A stretch of DNA of 64,000 bases from Caloranaerobacter azorensis DSM 13643 (GTDB lineage: Bacteria; Bacillota; Clostridia; Tissierellales; Thermohalobacteraceae): positions 1 to 64,000 of the forward strand of contig NZ_FQXO01000010.1 of assembly GCF_900129995.1 (NCBI RefSeq), given 5' to 3'. Shown piece after piece: positions 37,646-47,460 of the stretch. Every line of letters begins with the position of its first letter. Position 1 is the stretch's first letter. Made by a program: the position numbers and the translations under genes. The notes below the pieces were generated by a model, which had not been told where the DNA came from, did no database searches, and was given only the letters and a program-made list of their open reading frames with translations.

Positions 37646-38093
37646 TGATAGACAGAATAAGGTAATTATTGAAGAGGATGTTAAAGACGCCGTGAGAGAT
37701 GTTATTCTTGAATGCCTTAAATTGGAAGGATTGAGTAGTAATTATGAAATTAGTGTTTCATTTGTAGACAATGAGGAAATAAGAAAATTAAATAGAGAAT
37801 ATAGAGGGAAAGATAGTCCTACAGATGTGTTATCTTTCCCGATGGAAGATGAAGAGATAGATGAAGGTTATATACCTGTTTTAGGAGATATTGTTATTTC
37901 GGCTGAAAAAGCTTTGCAACAATCAATTGAATTTGGACATTCTTTTAAAAGGGAAGTTGCATATTTGACTGCGCATAGTATGTTTCATCTTATGGGATAT
38001 GATCATGAAACTGAAGAAGAGAAATTAGTAATGAGACAAAAAGAAAAGGAAGTAATGAAACGTTTAAGGATTTTTAAAACAGAAAACAATTAG
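37629..38093 (+). CDS. ybeY: Endoribonuclease YbeY (16S rRNA maturation)
   Basis: Zinc-dependent endoribonuclease involved in 16S rRNA 3'-end maturation and ribosome quality control. The signature HSMFHLMGYDHETEEE gives the three histidine ligands of H-x3-H-x5-H. The loop YRGKDSPTDVLSFPM near 65 is also diagnostic. Start ATG 37629 follows AAAGGAGG within the end of pgpH; the open frame extends 24 nt upstream without a ribosome binding site. The 154 residues are normal for the family. Confidence 0.96.
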   Translation: MELLIDDRQNKVIIEEDVKDAVRDVILECLKLEGLSSNYEISVSFVDNEEIRKLNREYRGKDSPTDVLSFPMEDEEIDEGYIPVLGDIVISAEKALQQSIEFGHSFKREVAYLTAHSMFHLMGYDHETEEEKLVMRQKEKEVMKRLRIFKTENN

Positions 38094-38108
38094 TGGTTGG
38101 TGTTAATA

Positions 38109-38807
38109 ATGAAGGTCAGAAGGTTAATAGATAGTTTTAACTATGCAGTTTCTGGAATAATTTATACTTTAAAGACTCAAAGGAATATGAAAATACATTT
38201 TATTTCTGCTTTTTTAGTATTATTTTTAAGTCTTTTTTTAAATTTTTCTAGAATGGAATTACTACTGTTAATATTTGCTATTTCCCTGGTAATAATTGCT
38301 GAAATGATTAATACATCTATTGAAAAGACAATAGATTTAATTACTAATGAATATCATCCTTTAGCAGAGATTGCAAAAAATGTTGCAGCAGGTGCAGTGT
38401 TGATTTCGGCGATAAATTCAATAGTTGTAGCATATTTATTATTATTTGATAGGGTTAATCCTTATACGAGTTTAATTATTATGAAAATTAAGAATTCACC
38501 TATACATTTAACTTTTATAAGTATTTTTTTAATTTTAATAGTTACGATATATGTAAAAACATTAACAAAAACAGGGACACCTTTTAAAGGCGGTTTAGTT
38601 AGTGGACATGCTGCTGTTGCATTTGCTACAGCAACAGCAATAACTTTTATTGGAGAGAATACTTTAGTTGCAACATTAAGTTTTCTTATAGCATTTCTAG
38701 TAGGACAAAGCAGAATAGAAGGGGGGATTCATTCAACTTCTCAAGTATTTTTTGGAGCTTTATTAGGAATACTTTTGACAGTATTAGTGTTTCAGTTTAT
38801 TGGTTAA
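38109..38807 (+). CDS. dgkA: Fusion of undecaprenol kinase (DgkA) and PAP2 phosphatase-like domain
   Basis: A 232-residue membrane protein with two domains. Residues 1-120 are a DgkA family kinase, with the N-terminal amphipathic helix, then NMKIHFISA and the catalytic helix EMINTSIEKTIDL near 70. This type phosphorylates undecaprenol in Gram-positives. Residues 125-232 are PAP2-like, with KGGLVSGHAAVAFATA near 163 and GQSRIEGGIHSTSQV near 205. The last motif has Gln where many PAP2 enzymes have Asp. A kinase and a phosphatase for the same lipid class are thus joined. ATG 38109 follows GGTTGGTG, though other starts are possible. Confidence 0.88.
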   Translation: MKVRRLIDSFNYAVSGIIYTLKTQRNMKIHFISAFLVLFLSLFLNFSRMELLLLIFAISLVIIAEMINTSIEKTIDLITNEYHPLAEIAKNVAAGAVLISAINSIVVAYLLLFDRVNPYTSLIIMKIKNSPIHLTFISIFLILIVTIYVKTLTKTGTPFKGGLVSGHAAVAFATATAITFIGENTLVATLSFLIAFLVGQSRIEGGIHSTSQVFFGALLGILLTVLVFQFIG

Positions 38808-38853
38808 TGATATTAATTTAATTAATAAAATAGATTTAGAAAGAGGAGGCAAA

Positions 38854-39444
38854 ATGTTAAGAGGGATTAGAAACATATTCATAACAGGATTTTTAGTAAT
38901 ATTACCTATAGCCGGTAGTCTTTACATAATGTATTTGTTTTTTAGCTTTATTGAAAATCTTTTTGATGCGCCTCTTAAAGGATTACTTGGTATTGAAGTT
39001 CCCGGTGTTGGAGTTATATTGACTTTTACTATTATTTTTGTAATAGGAATTATAGCAAGAAATTATTTTGGTAAAAGAATATTGCATTTTACGGAGAAAA
39101 TTATTATAAAAATTCCATTAGTTAAAACTTTTTATATCTCAATTAAACAAATTGTAGATACATTGTTTCTAAAGAAAAATGAGGCTTTTAAAAAAGCTGT
39201 TTTAGTCGAATATCCTAAATATGGGATATATACTGTAGGATTTATAACATCAGAAGCGCCAAAAGAAATATCTGAAAAGACGAAAGAGGAATGTATAAGC
39301 TTGTTTATACCAACTACTCCAAATCCTACTTCAGGTATGTTTATTATAGTTCCTAGAAGTAAGATTGTTTATTTAGATATGGACGTAGAAGAAGCTATAA
39401 AGCTAATTGTATCTGGCGGGTTAGTAACTCCAGAAATGAAGTAA
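38854..39444 (+). CDS. DUF502 family membrane protein
   Basis: A 196-residue protein with two N-terminal helices (about 7-30 and 50-72) and a soluble domain. The family pattern includes FITGFLVILPIAGSLYIMY, a glycine-rich second helix (GVGVILTFTIIFVIGIIA), VKTFYISIKQIVDTLF near 97 and FIPTTPNPTSGMFIIVPRS near 155. The DUF502 family is widespread and its function is not established. The ATG 38854 follows GAGGAGGC, preferred to an upstream TTG in the same frame. It lies between dgkA and a DUF3048 lipoprotein. Confidence 0.9.
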   Translation: MLRGIRNIFITGFLVILPIAGSLYIMYLFFSFIENLFDAPLKGLLGIEVPGVGVILTFTIIFVIGIIARNYFGKRILHFTEKIIIKIPLVKTFYISIKQIVDTLFLKKNEAFKKAVLVEYPKYGIYTVGFITSEAPKEISEKTKEECISLFIPTTPNPTSGMFIIVPRSKIVYLDMDVEEAIKLIVSGGLVTPEMK

Positions 39445-39463
39445 ATGATGAGGGGGAATTAAA

Positions 39464-40570
39464 ATGCACAAGAAAATAGGGTTACTTTTGATAGCAATAA
39501 TGGTATTGATAAGTTCGTTATTTGGATGTACTAAAAAAGATACAACCGATTTGAAGCCAACTATATCAAAAGAGGAAAACGATAATGAAGATAAAAAAAT
39601 GCAAGAAGATGTTAAAGAAAATAATGAGAATTTAATAAATAATGAAGATGATAATAATACTAATAAAGCAGATGATTTAATGCAGTCTCCATTAAGTGGA
39701 ATTTATGCTCCGAAAGAAAAGGTTTTAAGAAGGCCCGTGGCAGTAATGTATGATAATCATCCAGAAGCTAGATGGCAGTCAGGTATAAGTCAGGCTGAGA
39801 TAGTTTATGAATTTTTAGTAGAAGGTAATTATACTAGATATATGGCTTTATTTTTAATGAATGAGCCGGAACTTATAGGTCCTGTTAGGAGTGCGAGACC
39901 TTATTTTATAACTGCATTATTAGAATATGATCCTGTATATGTAAGATGTGGAGGAAGTGAGGCTGCAAAATCAGATGTAAAAAAATTAAAAATAGCAGAT
40001 ATAGATGCTTTGACTAGTTCTAAAAAAGTTTTTTGGAGATATAATAAGACGGGTAAAAGAAAGCCACATGATTTGTATACAAGTATGGAAGTTATTAGAA
40101 GAACACAGAAAGAACGTAAATATAGACTTAAAGGCAACTTTGAATCATTTGAATTTAACAAAGAAGATTTAGATTTGGATGGTATTCAGGCTAATACTGT
40201 TAAAATAGAATATTTTAAAAATAATACTACTAAATATGTTTATGATAAAGAAAATAGAGTATATAAAAGATATAAAGATGGTAAAATTCATATAGATGAG
40301 TTAGATAAAAGTATTGTAACGGCTAAGAACATAATTATACAAAGAGCGAATACGAAGGTGATAGATAGTTATGGCAGACTTGCTATTAATCTTGTAGGTA
40401 AGGGTAAAGGTATCTATATTACTAATGGAAAAGCCATAGATATAGTTTGGGAGAAAAAGACTAGAAGAAGTAAGACAATGTATTTTGATTTATCTGGTAA
40501 TGAGATAAAATTAAATCCGGGCAATACTTGGATTCAAGTAGTTAAACCTAATACTAAAGTAATTATTTAA
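39464..40570 (+). CDS. DUF3048 lipoprotein (YerB-like)
   Basis: A 368-residue lipoprotein with lipobox LFGC (Cys22), then a 50-residue acidic linker and a DUF3048 domain. That domain has RPVAVMYDNHPEARWQSG near 90, ISQAEIVYEFLVEG, GPVRSARPYF near 143 and CGGSEAA near 165. The C-terminal part (about 230-368) is the DUF3048_C beta domain ending WIQVVKPNTKV. Bacillus YerB is the best-known member and has no settled function. The ATG follows GAGGGGG. Confidence 0.9.
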   Translation: MHKKIGLLLIAIMVLISSLFGCTKKDTTDLKPTISKEENDNEDKKMQEDVKENNENLINNEDDNNTNKADDLMQSPLSGIYAPKEKVLRRPVAVMYDNHPEARWQSGISQAEIVYEFLVEGNYTRYMALFLMNEPELIGPVRSARPYFITALLEYDPVYVRCGGSEAAKSDVKKLKIADIDALTSSKKVFWRYNKTGKRKPHDLYTSMEVIRRTQKERKYRLKGNFESFEFNKEDLDLDGIQANTVKIEYFKNNTTKYVYDKENRVYKRYKDGKIHIDELDKSIVTAKNIIIQRANTKVIDSYGRLAINLVGKGKGIYITNGKAIDIVWEKKTRRSKTMYFDLSGNEIKLNPGNTWIQVVKPNTKVII

Positions 40571-40584
40571 TAGGAGGTAAATTT

Positions 40585-40995
40585 ATGGACAAAAGACAAC
40601 TTATAAAAAAAGCATTAGAAGCAAAAGAAAAATCTTATGCACCGTATTCAAATTTTCATGTAGGAGCAGCGCTACTAACAAAAAATGGGAAAATCTATAC
40701 AGGTTGTAATATAGAATCTGCTTCATATACTCCAACTAATTGTGCAGAAAGAACTGCTATATTTAAAGCTGTATCTGAAGGAGATAGAGAATTTGTAGCA
40801 ATAGCGATAGTTGGAGATTCTAAAACATATACTTATCCTTGTGGGGTGTGCAGACAAGTTATAAGGGAATTCGGAAAAGACATAAAAATTATTGTTGCAA
40901 AGTCTGAAGATGATTATAAAGAGTATGATTTAGAAGAATTGTTTCCTCACAGTTTCGGGCCTGAAGATTTAAATGTTAAGACTGGGAGGGAGTAA
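40585..40995 (+). CDS. cdd: Cytidine deaminase
   Basis: Homotetrameric-type cytidine deaminase of pyrimidine salvage, converting cytidine or deoxycytidine to uridine derivatives. Zinc ligands are Cys53 in NCAERTA, with catalytic Glu55, and Cys86 and Cys89 in PCGVCRQ. The substrate-binding [10 protein letters not shown] is near 21-30. The 136 residues are normal. It lies between the DUF3048 gene and era, as in Bacillus (dgkA-cdd-era). The ATG follows AGGAGG. Confidence 0.97.
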   Translation: MDKRQLIKKALEAKEKSYAPYSNFHVGAALLTKNGKIYTGCNIESASYTPTNCAERTAIFKAVSEGDREFVAIAIVGDSKTYTYPCGVCRQVIREFGKDIKIIVAKSEDDYKEYDLEELFPHSFGPEDLNVKTGRE

Positions 40996-40996
40996 T

Positions 40997-41884
40997 ATGG
41001 GGTATAAATCAGGTTTTGTGTCTATAATTGGAAGACCTAATGTTGGTAAGTCGACTTTGTTAAATTGTATTATAGGAGAAAAAATAAGTATTATTTCAAA
41101 TAAACCTCAAACAACTAGAAACAAGATACAATGCGTTTATACAGGAAATGATTATCAGATAATATTTTTAGATACCCCTGGTATTCATAAGCCCAAAAAT
41201 AAATTAGGAGAATACATGGTAAAGGTAGCTAAAGATACGCTTAGTGAAGTAGATGTTGTAGTTTTAATGGTTGATAACAGCTTGAAAATTGGACCTGGAG
41301 ATAAATATATTTTAGAGCAAATAAAAAATATAAAAACACCTAAGATATTATTGATAAATAAAATTGATAAAATAAAGAGTAGTGATGTAGATATTATATT
41401 TGAAAATTATAAAAGCACAGGTATTTTTGAAGATATAATTCCTATTTCAGCATTAAATGGAGCAGGTATAGATAAGTTTCTTAAAGTTATTAAGAAATAT
41501 TTACCTGAAGGACCTAAATATTTTCCAGATGATATGATTACTGATCAACCTGAAAGATTGATTATTGCTGAAATCATTAGAGAAAAGGCGCTTCATAATT
41601 TAGAACAAGAAGTTCCACATGGGATTGCTGTAGAAACTGACTTAATAAGAAAAAGATCGGATAAGGACATTATAGATATAAATGCTACAATATATTGCGA
41701 AAGAGAATCTCATAAAGGTATAATAATTGGTAAGGGCGGAAAAAAATTAAAGGCAATAGGGAAAGAGGCTCGAATGGATATTGAAAGATTGTTAGGAAGT
41801 AAAGTTTATCTTGATATATGGGTTAAAGTAAAAAAAGACTGGAGGGAAAAAGAAAATCTCTTAAGGCAGCTTGGCTATAAGTAG
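40997..41884 (+). CDS. era: GTPase Era
   Basis: Era binds the 3' end of 16S rRNA and assists 30S assembly. The G domain has [12 protein letters not shown] (G1), TTRNKI (G2), DTPGIH (G3) and NKIDKI (G4). The C-terminal KH domain contains [18 protein letters not shown] near 250. The length of 295 is typical. Start ATG 40997 lies behind GGGAGGG and one base after the cdd stop. The longer open frame that overlaps cdd is not used, given this site. Confidence 0.98.
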   Translation: MGYKSGFVSIIGRPNVGKSTLLNCIIGEKISIISNKPQTTRNKIQCVYTGNDYQIIFLDTPGIHKPKNKLGEYMVKVAKDTLSEVDVVVLMVDNSLKIGPGDKYILEQIKNIKTPKILLINKIDKIKSSDVDIIFENYKSTGIFEDIIPISALNGAGIDKFLKVIKKYLPEGPKYFPDDMITDQPERLIIAEIIREKALHNLEQEVPHGIAVETDLIRKRSDKDIIDINATIYCERESHKGIIIGKGGKKLKAIGKEARMDIERLLGSKVYLDIWVKVKKDWREKENLLRQLGYK

Positions 41885-42000
41885 CTTTAAAGTCCACATT
41901 TTGTTTCTATTTTTCCTTCAATACTATAATTTTCAAAGAATAAAATGCATTATATTAAACACAATATTACACATAGAAGAACATTGGGGAGGGGCATAAA

Positions 42001-42138
42001 ATGTTGAGAAACGAAATGTGGAAGATTTTTCAGGTTACAGGAAATATAAATGCTTTTATCTATTGTAAAGAATGTGAAAAAATTGTTTTAAAACAAAAGG
42101 AAGACGGATATAAGGAGGAAATCAAAACTGTTATATAG
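42001..42138 (+). CDS. yqzL: YqzL family small protein
   Basis: A 45-residue protein starting MLRNEMWKIFQVTGNINAF and followed by IYCKECEKIVLKQK. The W-K-x-F-x-x-TGNI-x-A pattern matches YqzL, a short protein encoded between era and recO in Bacillus and clostridia and often transcribed in the forespore. The function is unknown. A strong site, GGGGAGGGG, lies 6 nt before the ATG. The stop is 9 nt ahead of recO. Confidence 0.85.
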   Translation: MLRNEMWKIFQVTGNINAFIYCKECEKIVLKQKEDGYKEEIKTVI

Positions 42139-42147
42139 AGGTGTATA

Positions 42148-42894
42148 ATGTTATTAAATTTTGAGGGAATAGTTTTACGCCAAATTAAATATCATGAATG
42201 GGATAAAATACTTACCATATATACAAGGGAAAATGGTAAAATTCAGGCTATAGCTAAAGGTGCAAGGAGACAAAAAAGTCCTTTAATATCTTGTTCTCAG
42301 GTCTTTAGCTATAGCAGGTTTATTTTGTATAAAGGTAAGAATTTTTATTATATAAATAGTGGGGAAATAGTAGATACATTCTATTCATTAAGAGAAGATA
42401 TATATAAATTGGCATATGCAACATATTTTCTTGAACTTGTAGATTGTGCAACGTTTGAAGAATATCCAATTCCCGTTTTATTTGATTTACTTATTAAGAC
42501 ATTAAGGGTTTTAGAAAATTTGAAAGATAACTATTCAAAGTTAGCACGTGCTTTTGAATTAAAATACATAAGTTTTATTGGATATAAACCAAATTTGAAA
42601 ACTTGTGTTTTATGTAATAATGAACCCGGTAATAATATTATATTTAGTATAAAAAATGGAGGTATTCTTTGCGAAGATTGCAAACAAAAAGATAATGAAG
42701 GGTATATTATAAGTAAGGATATTTTAAAGGCTATGAGGTTTCTTATGTACACTGAACTAGACAAGTTAGATAAAATGATAATAGATGGCAATACTATGGT
42801 TAAATTAAAAGAAATTATAATAAATTATTTAAAGGAATATACTGATAGAAAGAGTTTTAAGTCTCTTGACTTTTTAAATTCTATTAAAGAATAA
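42148..42894 (+). CDS. recO: DNA repair protein RecO
   Basis: RecO anneals complementary single strands and, with RecR, loads RecA. The N-terminal OB fold covers about 1-80 (ARRQKSPLISCSQVFSYS). A helical part follows, and a zinc-binding segment carries CVLCNNEPG and GGILCEDCKQ (four cysteines, near 153-177). The length of 248 residues is typical. The ATG follows AGAGGTG. It lies next to era and yqzL as in most Firmicutes. Confidence 0.95.
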   Translation: MLLNFEGIVLRQIKYHEWDKILTIYTRENGKIQAIAKGARRQKSPLISCSQVFSYSRFILYKGKNFYYINSGEIVDTFYSLREDIYKLAYATYFLELVDCATFEEYPIPVLFDLLIKTLRVLENLKDNYSKLARAFELKYISFIGYKPNLKTCVLCNNEPGNNIIFSIKNGGILCEDCKQKDNEGYIISKDILKAMRFLMYTELDKLDKMIIDGNTMVKLKEIIINYLKEYTDRKSFKSLDFLNSIKE

Positions 42895-42908
42895 TGGAGG
42901 GATGGTTT

Positions 42909-43388
42909 ATGGAAATAACACTAGAAAAGATTGATTTACTTAGAGAAAGGACAGGAGTTAGTTATAAAGAGGCTAAAGAGATATTAGAAAAATGCAATGG
43001 AGATGTTGTAGAGGCTTTAATATATATAGAAGAAAATCGAAAATCATGGCCACAAAACATTGGTAATATAGGCGATGAGATATTAGAAAAAATAAGAGAA
43101 TCAATAAGAAAAGGGAATGTAACTAAGATAATACTCAAAAAAGATGGAGAGACAATAATGAATATTCCTGTTACAGCAGGAGCTATTGGTGCTTTATTAG
43201 CTCCACCTGCAACTATTTTTGGATTAACAGCTGCATTTCTATCAAAATGTACTATAGAAATAGTAAAAGAAAACGGAGAAGTAGTGAGAATAAATGATTT
43301 AGCAGAGAAAACTATTGAGAATGTAAAAAAAGTTGCAAAAAGAGATAAGAAGGAAGAGTCTAGTCCTGAAGACAATACACAAGAATAA
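42909..43388 (+). CDS. DUF4342 domain protein with N-terminal UBA-like helix bundle
   Basis: A 159-residue protein. The first 45 residues form a UBA/TS-N-like domain (LLRERTGVSYKEAKEILEKCNGDVVEALIYI, in two parts), like the N-terminus of EF-Ts and of nascent-chain binding proteins. The DUF4342 part has VTKIILKKDGETIMNIPV and a glycine/alanine-rich hydrophobic stretch (AGAIGALLAPPATIFGLTAAFL, read in parts) that may be one membrane helix. A charged tail ends it. The function is unknown. ATG 42909 follows GGAGGG. It sits just ahead of the glycine T-box. Confidence 0.85.
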   Translation: MEITLEKIDLLRERTGVSYKEAKEILEKCNGDVVEALIYIEENRKSWPQNIGNIGDEILEKIRESIRKGNVTKIILKKDGETIMNIPVTAGAIGALLAPPATIFGLTAAFLSKCTIEIVKENGEVVRINDLAEKTIENVKKVAKRDKKEESSPEDNTQE

Positions 43389-43390
43389 TA

Positions 43391-43419
43391 TTGACAAACA
43401 GATAATAATTTGCTAAATT
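43391..43419 (+). promoter_or_regulatory. Sigma-A promoter of glyQS
   Basis: Perfect TTGACA at 43391-43396, a 17-nt spacer and TAAATT at 43414-43419, directly before the T-box leader. Confidence 0.85.
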
Positions 43420-43424
43420 ATGTT

Positions 43425-43630
43425 TAACAAAAGCATAGAAAGCTATGATGAAGAGGAGTAGTCAATAGGTATTATTTAAGCGAGCTAGGGATGGTGGGAG
43501 CCTAGTATAATCCGTTGATGAAGGGCGCTTCTGAGCATTCTTTTAAAGAGGATGCCAAATGGCATCAAATAGGGTGGAACCGCGGAAGGAACCTTTCGTC
43601 CCTATGTTTGTGGGGATGAAAGGTTTTTAC
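43425..43630 (+). promoter_or_regulatory. Glycine T-box riboswitch with terminator
   Basis: The conserved T-box AGGGTGGAACCGCGG is at 43571-43585. It overlaps the antiterminator and is followed by a terminator formed by AACCTTTC and GAAAGGTT with a T run (about 43590-43629). Upstream, GCTAGGGATGGTGGGAGCCTAG is the distal stem I loop, split here by its motif. GGC at 43524-43526 stands where the specifier of Bacillus glyQS lies, matching glycine. Uncharged tRNA-Gly should favour readthrough into glyQ and glyS. Confidence 0.96.
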
Positions 43631-43655
43631 ATTTAACTAATAAGGAGGAATGATG

Positions 43656-44543
43656 ATGAAGTTTCAGGATTTGATAATGACTTTACTTAAATACTGGGGA
43701 GATAAAGGCTGCATAATTGTTCAACCGTATGATATTGAAAAAGGTGCGGGAACAATGAACCCACAAACATTTTTAAGAGCACTAGGACCAGAGCCTTGGA
43801 AGGTAGCATATGTTGAGCCTTCAAGAAGACCAGCAGATGCTAGATATGGTGAAAATCCTAATAGAGTATATCAGCATCATCAACTTCAGGTTATATTAAA
43901 ACCATCTCCAGATAATGTTCAAGAATTATATTTAGAAAGTCTTAAAGCCATTGGCATTGATCCATTAAAACATGATATTAGATTTGTAGAAGATAATTGG
44001 GAAGCTCCAACTTTAGGTGCTTGGGGATTAGGCTGGGAAGTTTGGCTAGACGGTATGGAAATTACTCAATTTACATATTTCCAACAAATAGGCAGTATAA
44101 ATTGTGAATTAGAATCTGCTGAAATAACTTATGGACTAGAGAGAATTGCAATGTATTTACAAGATGTTGATAATATTTTTGATATTGAATGGGTGGATGG
44201 AGTAAAATATGGTAAAATTTTTAAACAGGCTGAATATGAGCATTCGGTATATAGTTTCGAAGAAGCAGATATAAATGTACTTTTAAATTTATTTAATACA
44301 TATGAAGAACAGGCTAAAAAATTAATAGAAAAAGGACTTGTTTTGCCAGCTTATGATTTTGTCTTAAAATGTTCACATACTTTTAACGTATTAGATGCTA
44401 GAGGTGCTATTAGTGTAGCAGAGAGGACTAGTTATATTGGAAGAGTTAGAAATTTAGCTAAACTTATAGCAGCAAAATATATTGAAAAAAGAAAAGAGCT
44501 AGGATTTCCGTTATTAAAAGGAGGTGCTAAAAATGACATATAA
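43656..44543 (+). CDS. glyQ: Glycine--tRNA ligase alpha subunit
   Basis: Catalytic alpha subunit of the tetrameric bacterial glycyl-tRNA synthetase. The 295 residues include the class II core: [19 protein letters not shown] near 22 and [21 protein letters not shown] near 53, the latter with the motif 2 arginines, then LERIAMYLQ near 167 as motif 3-like sequence. Three ATG codons lie in a row at 43650, 43653 and 43656; the last has the best spacing from AAGGAGG. It is T-box regulated and overlaps glyS by 11 nt. Confidence 0.98.
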   Translation: MKFQDLIMTLLKYWGDKGCIIVQPYDIEKGAGTMNPQTFLRALGPEPWKVAYVEPSRRPADARYGENPNRVYQHHQLQVILKPSPDNVQELYLESLKAIGIDPLKHDIRFVEDNWEAPTLGAWGLGWEVWLDGMEITQFTYFQQIGSINCELESAEITYGLERIAMYLQDVDNIFDIEWVDGVKYGKIFKQAEYEHSVYSFEEADINVLLNLFNTYEEQAKKLIEKGLVLPAYDFVLKCSHTFNVLDARGAISVAERTSYIGRVRNLAKLIAAKYIEKRKELGFPLLKGGAKNDI

Positions 44544-46614
44544 ATATTTATTAGAGATAGGTGTAGAAGAAATACCTGCAAGATTTATGGAACAAACTAT
44601 TAGCCAAATAAAAGAGAAATTTGAGAATTTGTTTAAAGATGAAAGAATAGATTTTCATGATATTAAAGTTTATGGTACACCAAGGAGATTAGTTGCTATT
44701 ATATATGGACTTAGTGAAAAACAAGAAGATTTACATGAATTAGTAAAGGGCCCTGCTAAGAAAATTGCATATGATAAAGATGGCAATCCAACAAAGGCAT
44801 TAATTGGTTTTTCCAAAGGACAGGGAGTTAATCCAGAAGATGTTATTATAAAAGAATATAATGGGGAAGATTATGTGTATGTAAATAAAGTTGTAGAAGG
44901 GAAAAATATTAGAGAAGTGCTTAAGGATAAAGTGCCTGCACTTATAAAATCTATAAATTTTCCTAAGTCCATGAGGTGGGGAGGAAAAAGTTTTAGATTT
45001 GCTAGACCTATAAGATGGATAGTATCAATATTAGAAAATGAAATTATAGGATTTGAATTAGATGGCATTTTAGTATCGAATAGAACAAAAGGGCACAGAT
45101 TCTTAGGTAAAAAAGATATAGAAATTAATAATGTGGATGAATATATTGATAAACTAAGAGAAAATTATGTTATTGTTGACCAACAGGAAAGGAAAAATTT
45201 AATAAAGCATGGATGTGATAGATTAGTCAAGAGTAAAGGCGGAAATATATTAGAGGATTTAGAACTTTTAGAGGAGTTAACATATATAGTTGAGTATCCA
45301 ACACCTTTGTTGGGCAGAATAAAAGAAGAATATTTAAAATTACCTATGGAAGTTATTACTACTCCAATGAAAGAACATCAAAGGTATTATCCTGTTGTAG
45401 ATGATAAAGGTAGATTGATGCCATATTTTGTTGCAGTTAGGAATGGCAATGAAGAATATTTAGATGTTGTTACAAAAGGTAATGAAAAGGTATTAGAAGC
45501 GAGACTCGAAGATGCTAAGTTTTTCTATAATGAAGACATAAAAAAACCTTTAGAAGATTATGTGGAAGGGCTTAAGAACATTGTTTTTCAAGACAAATTA
45601 GGAACTATGTATGAAAAAACTATTAGACTTGTAGAATTAGCTGAAAAGATAAGTGAATATTTAGAAGTAGGAGAAGAAACTAAAAAAGATGTAAAAAGAG
45701 CTGCCTATCTTTCAAAAGCTGATTTAGTAACTAAAATGGTTTACGAATTTACTGAATTACAGGGAATTATGGGTAGAGAATACGGAAAAATGTCTGGTGA
45801 AAATGAAATAGTTAGCTTAGCTATCTATGAACATTATTTACCTAGGTTTGCAAGTGATGAGCTGCCTACAACTACTGCTGGTGCTATATTAAGTATAGCC
45901 GATAAAATTGATACAATAGCAGGTTGCTTTGCAATTGGTATACAACCAACGGGTTCTCAAGACCCATATGGATTGAGAAGACAGGCGCTTGGTATAATTA
46001 ATATAATATTAGATAAAAATTTACACATTTCATTAGGGGAATTTATAGATTATGCATTATCTATATATAAAAATTCAAAAGGGCTGGAGTTTAATAAAGA
46101 AAAAGTAAGAGAAGAAATATTAGATTTCTTTAAGATAAGAATAAAAAATCTATTTATAGAAAAGGGTATAAGATACGATGTAGTAGATGCGGTTATATCT
46201 ACTGGTTTAGATAATATAACTGAACTTTATGTTAGAGCAGAAGAATTTAATAAATGGATAGATAAGGAAGAGTTAGGAGAGATTATAGCTGCTTTTAATA
46301 GAGTTGCTAAGTTAGCTAAAAAGGCAAGTTCTGATATTGTTAATGAGGACTTGTTAATTGAAGATAAAGAACGTGATTTATATAGAATTTATATTAATAC
46401 AAAAGATAAAGTTGATGAATATTTAAGAAAAAGAGAATATGATAAAGCATTAGATACTCTTATTGATTTGAAAGAGCCGATAGATAATTTCTTTGATAAT
46501 GTTATGGTTATGGTTGAATATGAAGATATTAAAAATAATAGACTAGGTTTAATTAAAAGAATATCAGATATGATGTTTTCAATCTGTGATTTATCAAAAA
46601 TTGTTATGAAATAG
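44533..46614 (+). CDS. glyS: Glycine--tRNA ligase beta subunit
   Basis: Beta subunit that carries the tRNA-binding part and helps catalysis. The 693 residues start [19 protein letters not shown] and include [18 protein letters not shown] near 150. An HD-like domain is near 380-500 ([18 protein letters not shown]), followed by [15 protein letters not shown], and a C-terminal anticodon-binding domain lies near 590-690. The ATG follows AAGGAGGTG inside glyQ; an in-frame GTG three codons earlier is less likely. A strong palindromic hairpin ends the unit. Confidence 0.98.
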   Translation: MTYKYLLEIGVEEIPARFMEQTISQIKEKFENLFKDERIDFHDIKVYGTPRRLVAIIYGLSEKQEDLHELVKGPAKKIAYDKDGNPTKALIGFSKGQGVNPEDVIIKEYNGEDYVYVNKVVEGKNIREVLKDKVPALIKSINFPKSMRWGGKSFRFARPIRWIVSILENEIIGFELDGILVSNRTKGHRFLGKKDIEINNVDEYIDKLRENYVIVDQQERKNLIKHGCDRLVKSKGGNILEDLELLEELTYIVEYPTPLLGRIKEEYLKLPMEVITTPMKEHQRYYPVVDDKGRLMPYFVAVRNGNEEYLDVVTKGNEKVLEARLEDAKFFYNEDIKKPLEDYVEGLKNIVFQDKLGTMYEKTIRLVELAEKISEYLEVGEETKKDVKRAAYLSKADLVTKMVYEFTELQGIMGREYGKMSGENEIVSLAIYEHYLPRFASDELPTTTAGAILSIADKIDTIAGCFAIGIQPTGSQDPYGLRRQALGIINIILDKNLHISLGEFIDYALSIYKNSKGLEFNKEKVREEILDFFKIRIKNLFIEKGIRYDVVDAVISTGLDNITELYVRAEEFNKWIDKEELGEIIAAFNRVAKLAKKASSDIVNEDLLIEDKERDLYRIYINTKDKVDEYLRKREYDKALDTLIDLKEPIDNFFDNVMVMVEYEDIKNNRLGLIKRISDMMFSICDLSKIVMK

Positions 46615-46619
46615 ATAGA

Positions 46620-46647
46620 ATAAAGTCCACCAATTGGTGGACTTTAT
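46620..46647 (+). terminator. Terminator after glyS
   Basis: A perfect 28-nt palindrome (14-bp arms) with sequence AAGTCCACCAATT at its centre half, followed by CTT. The T tract is in the stem, so it may act in both directions. Confidence 0.65.
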
Positions 46648-46707
46648 CTTAAGAACACAATTTGATAAAATATAGTAAACATTTCTGTTTGAAAAGAGGT
46701 GAGTGTT

Positions 46708-47346
46708 ATTCAATATACTGAAAGGCAAAATCAGATAATTAATATAGTTAAGAAAAATCAGCCTATAACAAGTGAAGCGATTGCAAAGAAATTAAATTTA
46801 ACTAGAGCTACTCTTAGACCGGATTTAGCTATACTTACAATGTCGGGTATTTTAGAAGCTAGACCTAAGGTTGGATATTTTTATTCTGGTAAGTCTAATT
46901 TAGATTTTTATAAAGATTACATAAAAGAAATTAAAGTGGATGATATTAAATCTCTACCTGTTGTTGTTGATGAATCAACTACGGTTTACGATGCAATAGT
47001 GACTTTATTTTTAGAAGATGTAGGAACAGTTTGTGTAGTTTCAAAAGGATTGCTTGTAGGAGTAGTTTCAAGAAAGGATTTTCTTAAAAGTGCTATAGGA
47101 GGGGTAGATATAAATAAAATACCTGTTGGGGTAATAATGACTAGAATGCCTAATATAATTGTTGCAAAACCGGAAGAAAGCATTATTGAAGCAGCTGAAA
47201 AAATTATAGAACATCAGGTTGATAGTCTTCCTGTGGTACAAGATGCTGAAGTAGATGGAGTTAAAGGGTATAAAGTTGTAGGTAGAATTTCAAAAACAAA
47301 TATTACAAAAATATTTGTTGATTTAGGAACAAAAGCTTCGATTTAA
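46708..47346 (+). CDS. ccpN: CcpN-like HTH-CBS transcriptional regulator
   Basis: Regulator with an N-terminal winged helix (TERQNQIINIV and KKLNLTRATLRPDLAILTMSG) and two CBS domains (about 75-130 and 140-205) that sense nucleotides. In Bacillus CcpN represses gluconeogenic genes and is encoded next to ppsR (yqfL); the same pair is seen here. Relatives begin with M-x-LTERQ. The only codon in that position is ATT at 46708, 6 nt after GAGGTGAG. The upstream GTG at 46699 lies in the ribosome binding site, so a rare ATT start is likely. The symbol is by homology and context. Confidence 0.85.
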   Translation: MQYTERQNQIINIVKKNQPITSEAIAKKLNLTRATLRPDLAILTMSGILEARPKVGYFYSGKSNLDFYKDYIKEIKVDDIKSLPVVVDESTTVYDAIVTLFLEDVGTVCVVSKGLLVGVVSRKDFLKSAIGGVDINKIPVGVIMTRMPNIIVAKPEESIIEAAEKIIEHQVDSLPVVQDAEVDGVKGYKVVGRISKTNITKIFVDLGTKASI

Positions 47347-47460
47347 ATAAATCAAAAAGGATTTTGTTTAGATTGATGGACAGAAAGTATATTCAAAATT
47401 TTCTATAATTTAATGAAACATAGTTTCTTTGATTTGTAAAAAACGTTAGGGGGTTGTTGA

